A stretch of 64,000 nt of DNA from Penelope pileata (GCA_013396635.1 WBMW01005315.1:372001-436000), one strand, 5' to 3'; shown: positions 34,501 to 49,500, counted from the first letter of the stretch. Translations and numbers: made by a program. Notes: a model not told the origin generated them from the sequence alone.

Positions 34501-37500
34501 CAGACTATTCATGGGCCACTGGGACCTTTTCCGAAGTGTAGCAGACATTTTTGGCATTCCTACCTCGGCAGTGCACGCTTCCAAAGCAGGGCTGCCCAAA
34601 AACTCCTATGTAAGAGGACCAGTTGTGTATAACTGCAGTGTGAGCACATAGAAGTGAGTTAAACAGAACGGTATTTTCCCTGCAGGAGTGAACACAGTTG
34701 CTCTGTTATGAGAAGGCTGGAAGGTTAGGCTTTTTGCTTATGCATGCGGTAGGTAAATTCACATTCTCTTGTCTATTTTTTTTTTGCAGGTAGTGGCAAT
34801 GGAAGTAACACTTTGCTGCCCCACACCATCATCAACGAATTTCCAGAGTATGGCACTATAGAGCCAAGTGGAGATGATCTGAGAACTTCATCAAAGAGCC
34901 AGGCAGAGCCTGTGACGTGCAGTCCAGAAGGACGGGACAGTCACCAGGTGCCTGGCAAGCCCCCACCCCAGTGTGTGGCTTCTGCAGATGAGCCCAGAGC
35001 TCAGGCTAAGGCAGGGCAGCTGCATGCTGCAGAAGAAGGCTTACAACCTGTGGGTAACCTGCCAGAGATTATGAAAATCTCTCGACATCTAGAAGCAACA
35101 AAGGTACAAGAGAGAGCAAATACTTCTCTTGATTCAGAGACGCACATGGAAAAAAAGAGTGTTCTTGGCAGCCAAAATGTGCAGACAGCCAGAGAACCAG
35201 TTCCAGCAGGCCAAGAAAAACCCTCAGACATGCCTCTTCCATCTGAGCGAACAGCTGAGGAAAAAATGCATTTGATCATAGACAGAGATCTGGCTGCAGT
35301 ATGGACTGGAGAAAAGCAGTCCGAGTCCTTGCAAGCCACCAGTAACAAAGCTGAGGAGGTCCGCACAGCAGAGGAGACAAGCTGTCATAGACCATCTGCA
35401 ACAAACCTGGAAGCAACCAGCAGAGTGGAGGGGTGGGCGCAATTAGAGGAGTTTTCAGCGTGCAGTCAAGGCAAAATGCAAATAGGTCCTGAGAGGAGGC
35501 TCTCTAAAGAGGCAGCTGTGAGCAAACATGTAGAATTTCAAGGGGTGGAAATTCTATGGCTGCAAAAAGCAAAGGAACAGAGCAGAAAGAAGCATTCGCT
35601 GCTGGAGACCGCGACTGTGGAGAGGAAAGCATTCCCCAAAACATCCAGCCACCCTGTGCCACCAATGGTGGCCCCCAGCTTGGTCACCTTGCCAGACAGT
35701 GCGTGGAGTGAGGTCTGGGAAGAGCCCAGGCTGGGAGCTGCCTGTGGAGCCGCTCCTCTGGCACTGCTTGATGAAAGCGGGGAGGATGAAGTTTCTGTGA
35801 AGGACAGGAAGAAGGGCAGCGAGGCAGAGACCACTGTGCTAGAGAGAGGCTATGGCAGGTGAGATGGCGCCTGGGAGGTGCTGGGGTGTCTCGTTGCAAG
35901 CATGGGGCTTGTGTCTGCCCGTTTAGGAGCTTCTGGTTTGCTATCACCAGCAACCGGTGTTTGTCTTCTGCCTGCAGCATGGTGGAAACAGTGATGTTCA
36001 GTCTGCAGTGGTAGGCAGAGCTTGAGGTTGAGCTGAGCCCTGTCCACCCAGCGCTGCTGGAGGTGGAAATCAAGCTCAGGTCTGGAAGTGTGGAAGTGTC
36101 TCTTGTAGTCTGCCTTGTAATGAAGGAAGAGTGGAAGAGTGGTGTGAGCACCTCTGTGAGGATGAACAATGAAGACATTTAGCTAAATTACACAGCTTAT
36201 GTTATAAAAGGGGAAACGCAGTGATGTGCTTCCTGTATTAGCTACCTACCTAAGTGTATGTCTGAACTCTGGGCTGTTCTTTGTACGAGTGTCCTGATGG
36301 GCTTGCTCGTCCTTCCTGGCCATGTCTGTAATGGCATATCAGGTGCCCTGGTGGCTGTGGGCAGGCCAACATCGGGCCCCTCAGGACCCTGAGTGCTTTG
36401 CTTGGGTTGGTGCCAGGGCTGTGCTGGTTTTGGCCCTGATGGCAGACCAGCCCCACAAACACTTGAAATCTGCCCCTGGGCCTCAGGTCCTGCTGCCGAG
36501 TGAGAGCACAGCAGTCTCAGCACAAGCACGTGTGAAATGATGCTGGCTTCCCTCAGCTGTGGGGGAAGCTTCAAAATACAACCAGAGCACACTCTGCCTG
36601 CCTGGTGCTGTGTGAGAGCTGGGCTCAGAACCCAGGCTGGGCTCTTGCTTCCCGCACATTTTGGAGAGGCCTCCTCCAGCCCGTGTGGCTCCGGCCTGTG
36701 CAGCCTCCAGCATGGCTGGTGGGAGCAGTGCTAGCAGAGAGCTTGTGAACTTGTGAGTGCACAGGCAGCTGACAATACCTTATTAGGCACTATGAACCTT
36801 CCCCTGATGGCTTTTGCCCAGAAGATTGTATCCTTTCATGTCCCAGGGATGGTAACAGAGAGGGAGATGGTGCTGCCATGAGCAGAGGCGGTGTGTTGTC
36901 CATGGCATGCTCTCCTGCACGAAGCACAGACCTTCCTTCTCATTAAGGTGGAGAACAAGGAGGTCTACTCAGAGGTCCAAACCTATCTGCCAGACTGAAA
37001 CAAGCTCTTTCTGATTAATTTCTAGGATCATGGAGGAGGGGGACGCAGCCATGGGAGGAGATGAAGATGTCCTTGGACAGAGGCACTCTGACGTCTCCAC
37101 GGATCTGTACAGCTCGCAGTTTGAAAACATCCTAGACAATGCCTCTTTATACTATAGCGCGGAGTCACTGGAGACATTATACTCGGAGCCCGATAGCTAC
37201 TTCAGCTTCGAGATGCCACTCACTCCAATGATCCAGCAACGTATGAAGGAGGGCAGTCAGTTTTTGGAGCGGACTTCAGCCTCGAGACAGATGGACATCT
37301 TTCAGCTTCCCCCTGACGGGGAAGCGAAGAGCTGCTGTGAAGGGATTGCCAATGGCTTAAGGGATGTAAGTGGAACGCTCTTCAGAGGAGATGTCACAGA
37401 AGTTCCTCGTTTGGAAAGGTAAAAACAGTGGATGAGCTTTCTGTGTGTGTGCTTAGTTTTTCCTAATCCCCTTGTACTTCAGTGGACTGCCTCAGAGTGT

Positions 37501-40500
37501 TATTATGATGCTGCACGCTTTCTATTTGCTAAATGACTTCCCGTGTAACAGAGTGAACTGTGGAAAAGAGCCATCCAAACCTGTTGATAATTAGAAAGTG
37601 CAAACTTACAAAGTTTTTGTAGGTTTCTCTGAGACACTTGCAACAACAGAAGAATGGGCTGTATTGTAGCATCTCTGGGGTCTGTCCCAAAGGAGTTCGC
37701 TAGCTACCTGGTACGGATAAACACTGCTCATCTTCAGAATTTGCTAGCAGCAACTTTAGGAAAAGTAACACTCTGTGCACTCCAGTGAGTTGTCCAAATG
37801 GAACTCGTTATCTGAATGTTAAAGGTCTCTCTTTTCTTCTCTTGAGATTAGCAGGGGTTTTGCCAGTTACTTCAGATGGGAGTAACTGTCCTAGTAACTG
37901 CACGAGTTGGCTGATTTGCTTAACAAGTGCACTGGAAACTGACTGAGAGAGGAAACTGACTGAGAGAGGAAGAAGTGTTGCAAAAATTTAAAGATTTGGG
38001 CAACAGGAGAGAGAAGCAAGAGAAGAGTTATGAGAGAAGCAGACACTGGGCTTAGTGATCAGAAAATACTGTATGTTTATAGAAACTCCATGAGCAAACT
38101 TTCCTTTTAATGTGTTGTCAAAGAGAGGTGAGGTGACTGACAGGCAGCAACACAAAAGCAGTGGAAGGGTGAGAGACCTTGCAAATGACAGAGATGACTT
38201 GGGTCTCATTCTGCCAGAGACAGCATATTATCTTGGAGCCCTTTTACTGTTCCCTTAGAGGGCACTGTGTAGTCTGAGCTTTCCAGAGCATCTGTGGCAG
38301 GAGGTCTTGTCTGTGTTTTAGACCTTCTGTGCAAGTATGAAAATATTTGTTGAGCAGAGGTAGTTTTGTCAGCATCGTGGATTAAGGTACAGTTTGTCCT
38401 TAAAAGATCAGGCAGAACCGAGTAGTTTAGGCTTTTCGTTAATTCTACAGGAGAAAAAGGTGTTTAAATCTTGTGCAACCCTGAGCTGCTTGGTGCCAAT
38501 GGACAATAAGTGACTGCGTATCTGCTATAAGGGGGACAGAGCCAGGATCTGAGGTCAGTCCTGACACTTGCAGCTCCTACTTCCACAGAAACTTGCAATT
38601 GCCTTAAGACTGTGGAGCAGTGGAAAACAAGCAGCGCATACAGACCCTGATCTGTTACCCCATCATTGTAGCCTCAGGTGTCCCTCATGCTGAAAAGTAC
38701 GCTTGGGTAAGGCCCACACTGGTTTATCAAGAGAGAAGTTATCATGAGAACGAAGTGAGCTTAGATAGTGCTTGGAAGCGTGTTGGTTGCCCACCTAGTG
38801 TGGATTTCGTTACAAATTTTTTAAGTTCGAGTTCAAATTCAGCCATAAAGAAATACCAGCAGAGGCTTTTTAAAATTCCCCTTTCTCCCCTTCTTGCTGA
38901 AAAAAGAATGGTCACAACAGTGCATTTGTGATGAAGGTCTACTGTTGTAATCTGCAGGACTCTGTCAGGGACAAAGCCTGAGAGCTTGTGGCAGGTACGG
39001 ATAGAGCATAGCTGCTGCAGAGCATCCAGCCGCAGATGTGCCCCAAGGGGCAATCCTCCAGACAACCACCCAATTAACCACCCCCACCCCGACAGCCTGA
39101 AATTCTGTTGTGTTGCACCAGGGCAAAGATGGCTGGCAGATCGTGTGTGCTGTGCTGCTGAAGCCAGGGAAGAACCATGGTGTTGCTGCGTGCTGCTGAG
39201 GAGTGGGAGCGCAGTTGGTGCGTGGGATTTCTGGGGGATGCTCCGAAAGTAATGCCTCCTGCTTTTATCATGTTGATCCACAACATCAGAGGTGGATGTT
39301 GGTGGTAGGGCAGCAGAGGCTGAGCCTTCCCACCAATATTCTGCTACGTTTTGATGGCAGCAGAGGGGCAGTCTGACCAAATGGTGTCTGACATGGAAGT
39401 GTGGATGAAGCAAAGGTGTGGAACTGAATTTCTCCACGTGGAAAAAATGACATTCATCGACACTTGAACGTTTATGGAGAACAGACAGTGGATGATGGAA
39501 CAGTGAGGGGTGGTGGTGCCTCTCAGCAGTGATGACAGCACCAGTGTTTTCCTCTGCTGGGGCAGATTGTTATGAGTGAGGCATGCAGCTGTTGTTCGTG
39601 GCTGGCAAGCATGCACAGCTAATGGTAATGACTATGTCAAAAAAGAGTATTTTGTCGCTGAGAATTTGCTCTATGAAGCAGTGTTACTGTACTCTTTGTT
39701 GTAGTTTCTGTAGAAATAAATAGGAGGCATTACTTCCGGAGCGACCTATGTATTTAGGCAGGGATGAAGAGGGACCGTCACTGCGCTGACGAACCCTGCG
39801 GTGGTGAACCCGGCACCGCTGCCTGAACCACAGACACTACCGCTAAGACTGCACGCACGATGCGAGCAGCCCGAAACCATCCCGAACTGCTTTTCCCAAC
39901 CACACGCGTGATGCTTTCGGATGCTTCTGTCACAGGGCTCTGTCTTCCCAAACCCGNNNNNNTGGGTGGGGAGCGGGGGTGCTGCCCTTCTTCCCTGCCC
40001 GGAGCCGTGCTCCCGGCTGAAGGAAACGAAAAGCGAAACAGAAAACGCGGCGGCTCCCCGCACGCTGGTGTTTCGATGGCAGACACGGCGCGTGGGAAGG
40101 TGTGCAGCGATTCGATTCCCTGTGCCAGCGATAGTTTTGGGGGAACAGGCTTAAAATACCGACCGCTTTCGGTAGGACAGGTGGTCCCTTTGCACCCCTG
40201 GTGGGGATCCCGGGCACTGCTGGCATGTGTACTTAAGGCATCGCACACACATAACTGAGTCCTCTGCTGAGCGGGTGGGAGGGTAACATCCTTCCCAGCT
40301 CTTAGGAAATCAGTGGTTCTGGGAGGGGTCAGCTCTGGTATGTGAAGGCCGGTCACATGCCTTCAGAACAGAAAAAAAAAAAAGCAAAATAATAATAATA
40401 AAAAAAGATTAAAGCCTTGCAGGCTGCTAGTTCCTACCGGCAACTCTGCGTCCCCGGATACTTCGTCCCTGCTGCCCTATCAGCTGCTGGCCGCGGCTCC

Positions 40501-43500
40501 ATGCAGTAAGTGTTTGCGCAAGCTGTGCAGTGCTGGACGAGGCTGGCAGGCAGCGCCTGTGCTCCTGCCATGGGGCTGCAGCCCCGGGTGTTGGTGCAGC
40601 ACCCCGCAGGAGGACGGGTTGGCTTGCCTTGCAAAGCAGCCCTTTTCCAGCATAGCCTGTTCGCATCTGGCTCAGAGAGGGGAAGCTTGAGGAAGATGTG
40701 CGTGCAGTTTGTATTCTTTCAGCTTTTGCCGTTATTTTGGAGTTTAATCTCTTTCCTAGCTACATAGTAAGGGTTTCTCTAGGGAAGAAAAAATTTTGCT
40801 GTGGAGGTGGGCTGGGAGGAGGGGGAATGCGTGTGAGGTTTTGAGCTGGCTGATAGCTTGCTCATCATCAGAGCACCATGGGGGTCCTCATGCTGTGCCA
40901 AAGGGTGCCCGTGCTGAAGCTTTGCAGTGGCAATAACAATATTGTGTTTGGATGGCATTCGGTCCTCTCACCCGTGAGCTGCAGCTGTGCACCAGGACAG
41001 GGCTCCTGCCTCCGGTCGGAGTCATGTGGAGGAGAGGGGCTCAGGCTCAGCACCCGGGATTTGCTCTTAACTTGGAGGCAGTGAAGAAGAGTATTTGCAA
41101 GGTGCTACCCAGACACTGAGCCTGAGTTTTCATGGCCCCAAATAGGTGTAATCATTCACACTGAGTCACAGTGGGAGGAAGGTACATAGTTCTAAAGCGA
41201 TAAGGTGTAACAGTTTTCCCTCAGGTGCCTTTGCTATGTATGCAGTGAGCAGCAGAACAGTAGTGTGTCTAAAAGCATCAAGTTCTCTCTGTGATGATCA
41301 CTCACTTTCCTTTCTACTTTCAGACTCTACGCAGAGAATTCTTCTTTATCTTTTTTTCTACATTCTTTGTAGCAAGACTTTGCATTCCCTCTTCCCTTGC
41401 ATGCTACACTCACAAAAAGAAACAAAGAAAATCCAGCTTCTGGCATTTGTCTTCCTGAGTTGTCTTGGAAGGTGTGGTCTCTGCTGGTAGGACGTAGCCC
41501 AACATTTTTCCAAATCCAGAGAGAGAAGAAAAAAGTCTGTATTGCAGCTCCTAATCCTCAAAAATGCTAAATATTTGCCACCTGCCATCATCTTCAAAGA
41601 ACTGCTGCTGCTCAGCAAATTTTGCAAGTCCTGTTATGTTCTTTCCCTAGCAATGCAAACACAAATTTAGTCTCATATGTATTCTTCTGTACTGCAAGGG
41701 GTGGTGGTGGGAAACGAACTCCCTACAGCAATCTACCAGTTCTTGGGAGAATGCAGACCGTAGTTCCCAATGATGCTCAGATTGCTGTTAATGGACTGGA
41801 CCCCTCAAATTCTCCTAGTGGTTCCCAGTTGTTTTCTTCCTTCTGCATGTGGGTCACTTGCAGTGCTCTCTTTACTGCTTCTCCACTTACTCCTTCTTGG
41901 GGAGGGTAAACTTTGTTGATAGATAAAGTCAGTTTTGATTCTGCTCTCCTGACTGATTGTCCTGAGTTTCCTCCCATTTTATCAGCATTCTTCATACCAC
42001 TAATACTTCTGGCTTTTGGTTTGCACTCTTGTTTTTGTTTTATTTATGTATTTTTTCACAGTGGTAGCTTATATTTGATTTTCAATATCAACGTGAGACG
42101 CAGTACTTGCACAGTTAACGTGTAACCTTTCTTCATTCATTTCATTAGCCTATCCCGTAGCAGCCTGGTAGGACTTTTTCCCCTGTGAAGACTTGGCTGT
42201 GCGTTCTCGTTTAGCACGAAATCTACCCAAGAGCCCCATGTTCTGCAGGGGCTGTGGTTTGGCCTTCAGACATGCATGCCATTGCGGCGGCCCCGGGGAC
42301 CTTGGAGAGCTGGGGCTGTCAGGAAGTGCTGCCACCCGTTCCGCACTGTGTTGGACCTGTGGAGGAGCACGTGGTGAACGTGGTCCAGATGAATGCTGGA
42401 TGCTTGAACGCACAGCCTCGCACTAGGCTGGGCTTCTTACTCCTCTTCATCTGGGTGTGCAGTGCTGTAGCTGGGAGCCGCTGCAGCTTCCTCTCCAGCT
42501 GGTATCTTTTTGGCTGTGTGCTCTCTCACGAGCTGGCTTGGCTGCGATGGAGGGGTTGGTCATGCTTCTTGCTGTGCCGGCTGCTGGCAGCGTCTCACAG
42601 AAGTGGAGCTTTCCGTAGCTGCCTTTTTCTGCCAATTCTCCCTTGAAAACACCCGTTTAGAAAACTGAAGCCACTTCTCAAATCACAGCAGTTGCAGTTT
42701 CAGCAATTAGGAAGTGAGCTTGGCTTTTATGCGAAGAAAGAGTGATGTAACTCTGTGGAGTAAGGAGATGTTCTCTGCGAGGGCTTGGGGGCAGAGAAGG
42801 AAGTGAAGCCACCCCCAAGAATGTCCAGGCTGTTGTCTTTCTTGGGTGCCTTTTCAAAGGTGCAAAAACCACGTTTCTCTCCTTGTCATTTTTTTCCTCA
42901 AAATGCAAAAAAGGCCCGGAATAAGGGAAGCTGTTCTGAGAAGCATTGCTAGTTGCTGTGAATGCATCAGATGTGTCTGCAGTGAGGCAGCAAGCACACT
43001 CACGCAGGAGTGCAACTTCTGTGCGTGGGCTGCTGAATCTGCCGGGTACTGAGCCAGCAGGAAGTGCAATAGCCTGGCACAGGTGTGCTAAATCCAGGTA
43101 ACGACAGCGTGGCACGATGTGCAGGGGAACACTTCTTTACCCTTCTCTGGGGCTCTTCTGAAGCTGGTGTCAGCATTTTGGCAGCTGAGGATTTGTCCCT
43201 TGGTCACTTCAGCAGAGCTGAGCCGCTGTTCGCCGAGGTGCTTTCTGCAGGAAGATGGCATTGCCCAGGCTCTCAGAGCATAGCTGTGAGTTTGCCTTGC
43301 TCCTGCTAACTCAGTGCTTGTGCTGCAAGTTCTGTGAGAGTCTGTAAAGGTGCCTCCAGCTCCTAAATAAACTGTTGTTTTAGGAAAAAAGGGTGCTGAC
43401 TCCTCGCCTCTTCAGTTCCCAGCCTCCTCCGACAGCAAAACAAACAGAACAAAAATCCAGGAGCTGACAGAGACAAAAAATACAGCGGGGAGGGGGGGAT

Positions 43501-46500
43501 CATGGAGCAGCTGATCAGTTTGCTGCACAAAGCGCTCAGTATAAGGCAGTCAGCGGCTCTGCTAAGCTGGCATGTGTTGGCACATCTCCATTAAAGTCAA
43601 ACCCATGTAGATCAGGAAGGCTCCGTTCACCCAGGCGCCTGCCAGCCCCGAGCGGGTGCTGAGTGCAGGCTGGGCCCGAGGTGCTGCTGGCCTCCCTCCT
43701 CATGCTGGCATGAGGTCTGGGCATGGGGTGGAGGCTGGCAGAGCAGGTGGCAGTGCTGGGGAAGAGCAGGGCCCATAGCACGTGAGCACCTTGTTAGCAC
43801 GGCTGGGTGGGCTGCTGGTTTCTTGTGGCCTCTACTGCTGGAGTCTGACTGTTGTTAACCATTCTTTTTAAAGAAAGGCAGTCCATTTCACTGCAAGGTT
43901 GCAGTGTAAAGCTGCTGTGGAATAGCACCTGTGCTGAAACACATCACCTGCAGCTTGCAGGGGAGCTGTGCCCAATGGCACCCTGCCCTGTTCTTAGGCA
44001 TCTGCTCTCCTCCCTGCTGGGAGCTGGCCAGACCAGCTGCGTGCAGCCCCAGCCACGCTCAGGTAACCCCAGCACAAGTGGGCCTGTGTGCAACTCGCTG
44101 CGGGCTCTTGAAGCAGGGCAGTGGGGCAGAGGAAGGGGAGCCCCTCCTGTCCCCTGTCATGGCATGGGGAGATGCCGTGTGGTGTCAAGCTGTGAGCATG
44201 GCTCTGGCACCTGGGAAGCTGAGTGGATGAGTTCAGTGCCCAAAAGGCTGGTGGGTCGAGTGCTTTCTGGTGGGACACTGGATATTTCGTTCAGTATTTG
44301 GGTCTGGCGTGGGCTCCTGTGTGGTGGCCTGTGGGCTGCATCCCATGGGTGTGTGGGGCTGTCCTGGTGCACTCAGAAGAAGGGTTCAGTCCAGTCCACG
44401 TGTGACTTCAGCCAGCATAAGTGCTCATTGTGGAGGGAGCCCTCACTGCACAGACCTGAGGAAGGGGACAATTTTCACCTCCTGGACGGAGGGGCATCGG
44501 CGTGGTGGCAGCCCCTTTACCATCTCCCACCCTGCCACAGCGATGTGAGGAGCCTGAGGCTGAAAGGGAAACAAACCTGAAGTATTTTTAGCAAAGCATC
44601 TGTAGTTGGGTGGCAGTCAGCCAGTGTAATAGAGGACATGCTGTCTCCTGAAACGATTGTAATCCCGTCCCTGCATGTGGTGGGACTTTGTGTCCTCACG
44701 CTGCCGTCCTGTAAAGATAGAATTTGCAACGCGAGCCTACCAAAACTGGCATTTTCTGAACATTTTAGCAGTGAACTCCGTACTTACCATCGGCAGGAAT
44801 TCTTTTAACGAAAGAAAAGAGGTGTGATTACAGGGGCCAAGAGGTTATTTTTAAGCAACGCTGTTCGCTTCGGTACTGCGAAGTGACTTTGCATACGGGT
44901 TTGTTGATAACCGGTAACAGACCACAGGATTTATTTGTTCGTCACTTGCCTCCTCTCTGTGTGGCGTGAGGCAGCCTATGTGCTCCTTCATGGCTCCTCG
45001 GTGCCTCTGGGCTGTGGGAGCTGCCCTCCCTCCACGCGTGCTCGCAGATGCTGTGCTCCAGGGACGCCCCTGAACTGCGCTGCAGCTGCGCCCGTCCTCA
45101 AAGAGTGATCTACTTCAAAGCATGTCTTTGAAGAGAACCCGTACGTAGGACTTCAAAGCCGATTAAGCAGTTCAGAGTAAAACTGTACAGTGAGTCATCT
45201 GCCAGGAAAAGGCGTTATTTTTTTATAACCTCCCCCCTGGTTGTGTTTTGAAGAGCCCTGGAGCTGGAGGTGACCGGCGAGGTGGATTGTTGCTTGACAT
45301 GGCTCTGTGCTCATTGCTGGCCCTGAAGAACCTGGTTCAGAGCCGCAGCCAGGCTGCCACAGAGCAGCTCTCAGCCTGTCACTTGCGGCAGGAACTGAGT
45401 CACCGTGCCCGCGTGCTGCGGGGAGTTCACTTCTCTCTGAGGCTGGGGTTCTCCCTTTTAGGACTGACCTCTTCAAGCACCGCTCTTCAGCTCCTTGAAA
45501 GCAGCCTGGCCGGCACATGGATTGTTCCTGATCTGCTCTGAGGCGTGGAAGCTTGTTGCTGGCTGAGCATGAGGTTTCCTCTGGAAGCCTGTGGGGCAGG
45601 GATCGTTCCCTTAGGGTGGGATTTCTCGCAGAGCCAGGCTGGCTTGCCCTGCAATCCAGGCTGCTGTCCGAATGCTCCTGTGTTCCTGGCGTCCCTGCTG
45701 CTCCGTGAGGTGAGAGCTGCTGTGGGGGCTGTCCAGGAGCCAGCAGGAGAAGGAGGCTTGGGGCAGAGGCATTTCAGACAAGGAGGGCAGTGCTGTGTTG
45801 CAGTGTTATCGGCCCTGGTTTGTCTCCGCTGCAGACAGCGTTTGTTCTGGCCCTGGTTTCAGTGAGGCAGAGTTCTTCTCCACCCTTCCTTATTTTTAAT
45901 AATTGCTGTGTTTTGCTCGGAAGGACTTTGCTGGCAAATGCCTGACTTAGCCTGCTTTGAAGCAAAGCCGATATTAAAGGCATGCATGCTTGTTTGAGAG
46001 AAAAAATGTGTTACGAACCCCCTCCTCCATCCCTCCTCCTTTCTGTCCAGAAGGTTCAGCCCTGTCCCATCCAGGCTCTCCCTGCTTTGGGTTCTCTAGC
46101 TGGCTGTGCACCAGGTGGATCAGCCTTCCCTGGGGATGGGCCCTGTGCTGTGCTCACAGCATGTGCCAGGCTTCAGTGGTGAAGCATGCTTTGGTCGTGG
46201 CTGGGGCTGGGCTGGGGACAGCTCAGTCTGCACAGTCACACGCACACTGTGACAGCTCCGAGCAGCTTCTGGCTGGCAGCTGGGGTGTCTGCTCCCTTTG
46301 GTGTCTGAGCAGGAGCTCTTTTCACATAATGCAGGATGCTAACATGCTTTACTTTGAGACAAAACTGAGAATTGTTTCCCCACAGGTTTGCTGAAGATTA
46401 AGAGCATCCCAAGGTGGTGATGCACCTGCAGTCCCGTAGACTGGAGATTGAGGCTGAGATGCAGCATGCCTGTATCCTTAGCACTGGGTTAGTGGTGCTG

Positions 46501-49500
46501 CTGGGAAATTGCAGCTGGTCACCACCCCTCCTTGGCATCACTGTGGAGGGTTCGAATTTTGCAAAAAGCATCAGGACAAGAAAAAAAGAAGAAGAAGATT
46601 CTCACACAGAAGATTCTCACACAGATCAACTGTGCTGGGTGCTGAGCACAGTATACTTGAGACGCCTTGGCATTGGGAGCTGAATCCGTATGGCCAGAAG
46701 TGGAATAAGTAAGGAAAACAGCATGGAATGTTTCAGGCCCTTCCTGGCTGTTGAGGTGTGCTGTGGGGAAGCAGCTTTGCAGGTGTTACTGTCTGTGTGT
46801 CTCACCTGTGAGTGCAGAGGACTGGCTGCTGCCATAGGGTGGTGTTGAGCTGACTGCAGCGGCTGCATGTTGAATTGTTGTAATTTCCGCTGGATGTGGT
46901 GGCCCAGAACGTGTGTACATTCTGCTGAGAACGTAAGGGTGCTTTGGCAGAAGCTGCAGGGAGGATGGATCGTTGCTGGGAGCAGAAACGAGGGCTGAGG
47001 ACATGGTTTCGAGCTGGACCCCATGCACTGTGAGGCTGACAAGGCCTGTTTTTGTGTAGCTGCTGTTTTCTGATAGCAGAGATTAATATGAGAGTCTCTG
47101 GATGAAAATCAGCATCTGTTGCTGTGCAGGCAATTACCGGTGGTATTGTTACAGTTTGGATTTGAATCCAGGATTAGGTGGAATATAATTTATTATGTTT
47201 TCGTCCTACTTTTGTCAGTGAAGGCTTCTTGTTTTTATGTGACAAAGAGTAAAGCTGCATGAGAAATGCGTGTCCAGCCGTGCTCTCCATCCAAAGCCCT
47301 TTCTTGGCTCTGTTTAGCTCGTAGTGCTGCTGTGGACTGTGTAGAAACTGCAGACTGCAGAGCATGGGCCTGTCTTCAGCACTGGCCACCCCTCACCTTT
47401 GGTTTGAGTCCCTTATAGGCGCTTTGCAGAAGGAAGCTGGTGTTAGCTGTGTTCTGCAGGGGGTAGCAGATGGAAAAGGGTGCGCTCACAGAGCTTGGAG
47501 GTATGATGAGGTGTCAGCCCTTCCCCTGTGTAACACCTTGCAGATCTCATTAAACCAACCTATCCAGGAGGAACATTGGAGTGACAGCTTGCCATGTCCA
47601 TGCTGTGCCTGTGGGGTGTCTGTAGGTTCTGAGCCTGAATGACACAGGTGCTGCGTCTTCTCACCACGTAAAGAGCTTGAGAAATGAAGTCTTGTTTCAT
47701 TTTAACAGTCCAGCATTTTCCCCAAACATGAGGCTTGCAAACAACCTGTGTTCCTGATCTGACTGCCTTCTTGTACTTACTAATGAAGCAGTAATTGCCA
47801 GAACGACTGAAGGAAGCCTGTGATCTGATGACATGCACCAGGACTGCCCATGAGGATGAGGGTTTGAATCAGGGAAGCTGAAGGGTAAGGTTTCCTGTGC
47901 AGCTCTGTCAGCCAGTTGCAGTGCTCTCCTTGCTGGGTGTTCCTGCTCTGCATCCGAGTGGCAGCTCCAAGAGGCAAAACACAAGCCTGCAGCTCCTGCA
48001 CTGTTTATTTCACTAAGTGCCAGGCACTGGCAATTCCCTCTCTTCCTGAACCTGTGGTGGTTTGTGGTGATGTTGCCTCTCACAGTGCACTGCTTCCTAG
48101 CAGAATGCACATGTTCCTTGTCAGCTTTGGCCATCTTTCAAAGCTATAAATATTGCCTTTAGAGAAGAGCAGTGACGAAACAGGGCTGTGATTTATAAGC
48201 GAGGCTCCTCGAGTCGGCCTGGCTTTTGAAGCAGCGTTTCTGGGTGGAAGGCACCGTGGATGTGTCCACTCACCTGGTTCTCCCCTGCTCTTGTTGGATG
48301 TTAGGGATGAGTGTTTGGAACCAGTCATGGCTTGTGCGAATGGATAAGGTGTTTGTTGGGCCATGTGTCAGAGGAGTTGGGAATTTGTTTTCTTCACCAG
48401 TTTGGAGTAGACTAAATTTTGTGGTTTTTCTCTTTTTAATGGAATTTCAGACATTGGCTAGTCCTTTTGTGAAAAGGGCTGAGGAGGTGTTTCCCACAAC
48501 AACAGTGAGAGGAGGGGCCTTTGTTGTTTGCTCTCTAGGGCGGTGTTCTGAGTGCTGTATTTTCAATATGAATCCCAGGGTAGACCAGTGAGAATGGAGT
48601 CTTTTTATTATAGCACCTTATTATTTACACTGAAATAAATGCAAACTAAAATTCCCATACTTGTAAGAACAGGTGGATGTCTGTTTTCCCCAGATACTTG
48701 GTTAAAAAAAAAAAAGAAAAGAAAAATAAAGAAGTTGTACCAAAACCACTTCCATTTGGTGTTATTGTGTAAGTGTTCTTCCTGCTAGCAGCACAGCACA
48801 CCTCCTTCTCTTAAACCATGCCTGAGAAGAGAGGTAGGGCACAGGTGATGATTTGTGTTGAAGGAGATGTGCAGAAGAGCAAAGATTTTTGGTTTTAGCT
48901 CGCATTGCATGAAGATCTCATCCTGAGAGGGTCAGTAAATGACTAGCAGACAGCCCAGTAAATCAGTAGATAACTATTGCTGGAGCCATCGGTTGTTCTG
49001 ACCGTGGCTCGTCAAGGCTGAAGATTACAGTGGCATATGAAACCCTGGTATGTTGAAATGTTGTGTTTAAAATCATCTTTAACTCATTCCACTCATATCT
49101 GCCCTGCACGTGACCTCTGCTGATCACTCATTAGCCCTATGTAAACTAAGACTTACTGGAAAGAATTTCTGTATAGTGCTTTTTTAAAATGGAAATGCTG
49201 TCACACATGCAGAACTGAGCGTGTGCAAGAACTTTCACGTGAGTATTGGACAGAAGCTTTTCCAGACTTTTTTTAAAAAAGATTTATCCGTGTGCAGGGA
49301 GGTGTATGTGGGGGTACACTTCCTACGTGGAAGGTTTTTGCCTCTTCGAGGGCAGAAGCGATACACAGCTTAGCCAGAACTTTCCTCCGGTAGTAGAGGT
49401 GGGAGGAATCTATAAATGTGTGATTTATATAAAGTGCTCTGGGACTGCAATGCTGAACATCCCAACTTGGAGCAGCTGGTTGGGGAAATCATTGCTGCCA

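Noticed and set aside
38742..39437. 231-codon minus-strand frame
   Set aside because: It runs through the antisense of the mariner; the real transposase remnants are on the plus strand and broken.
43852..44580. 242-codon frame in intron 4
   Set aside because: Cys/Trp/Gly-rich chance translation of GC-rich intron; competing frames on both strands.
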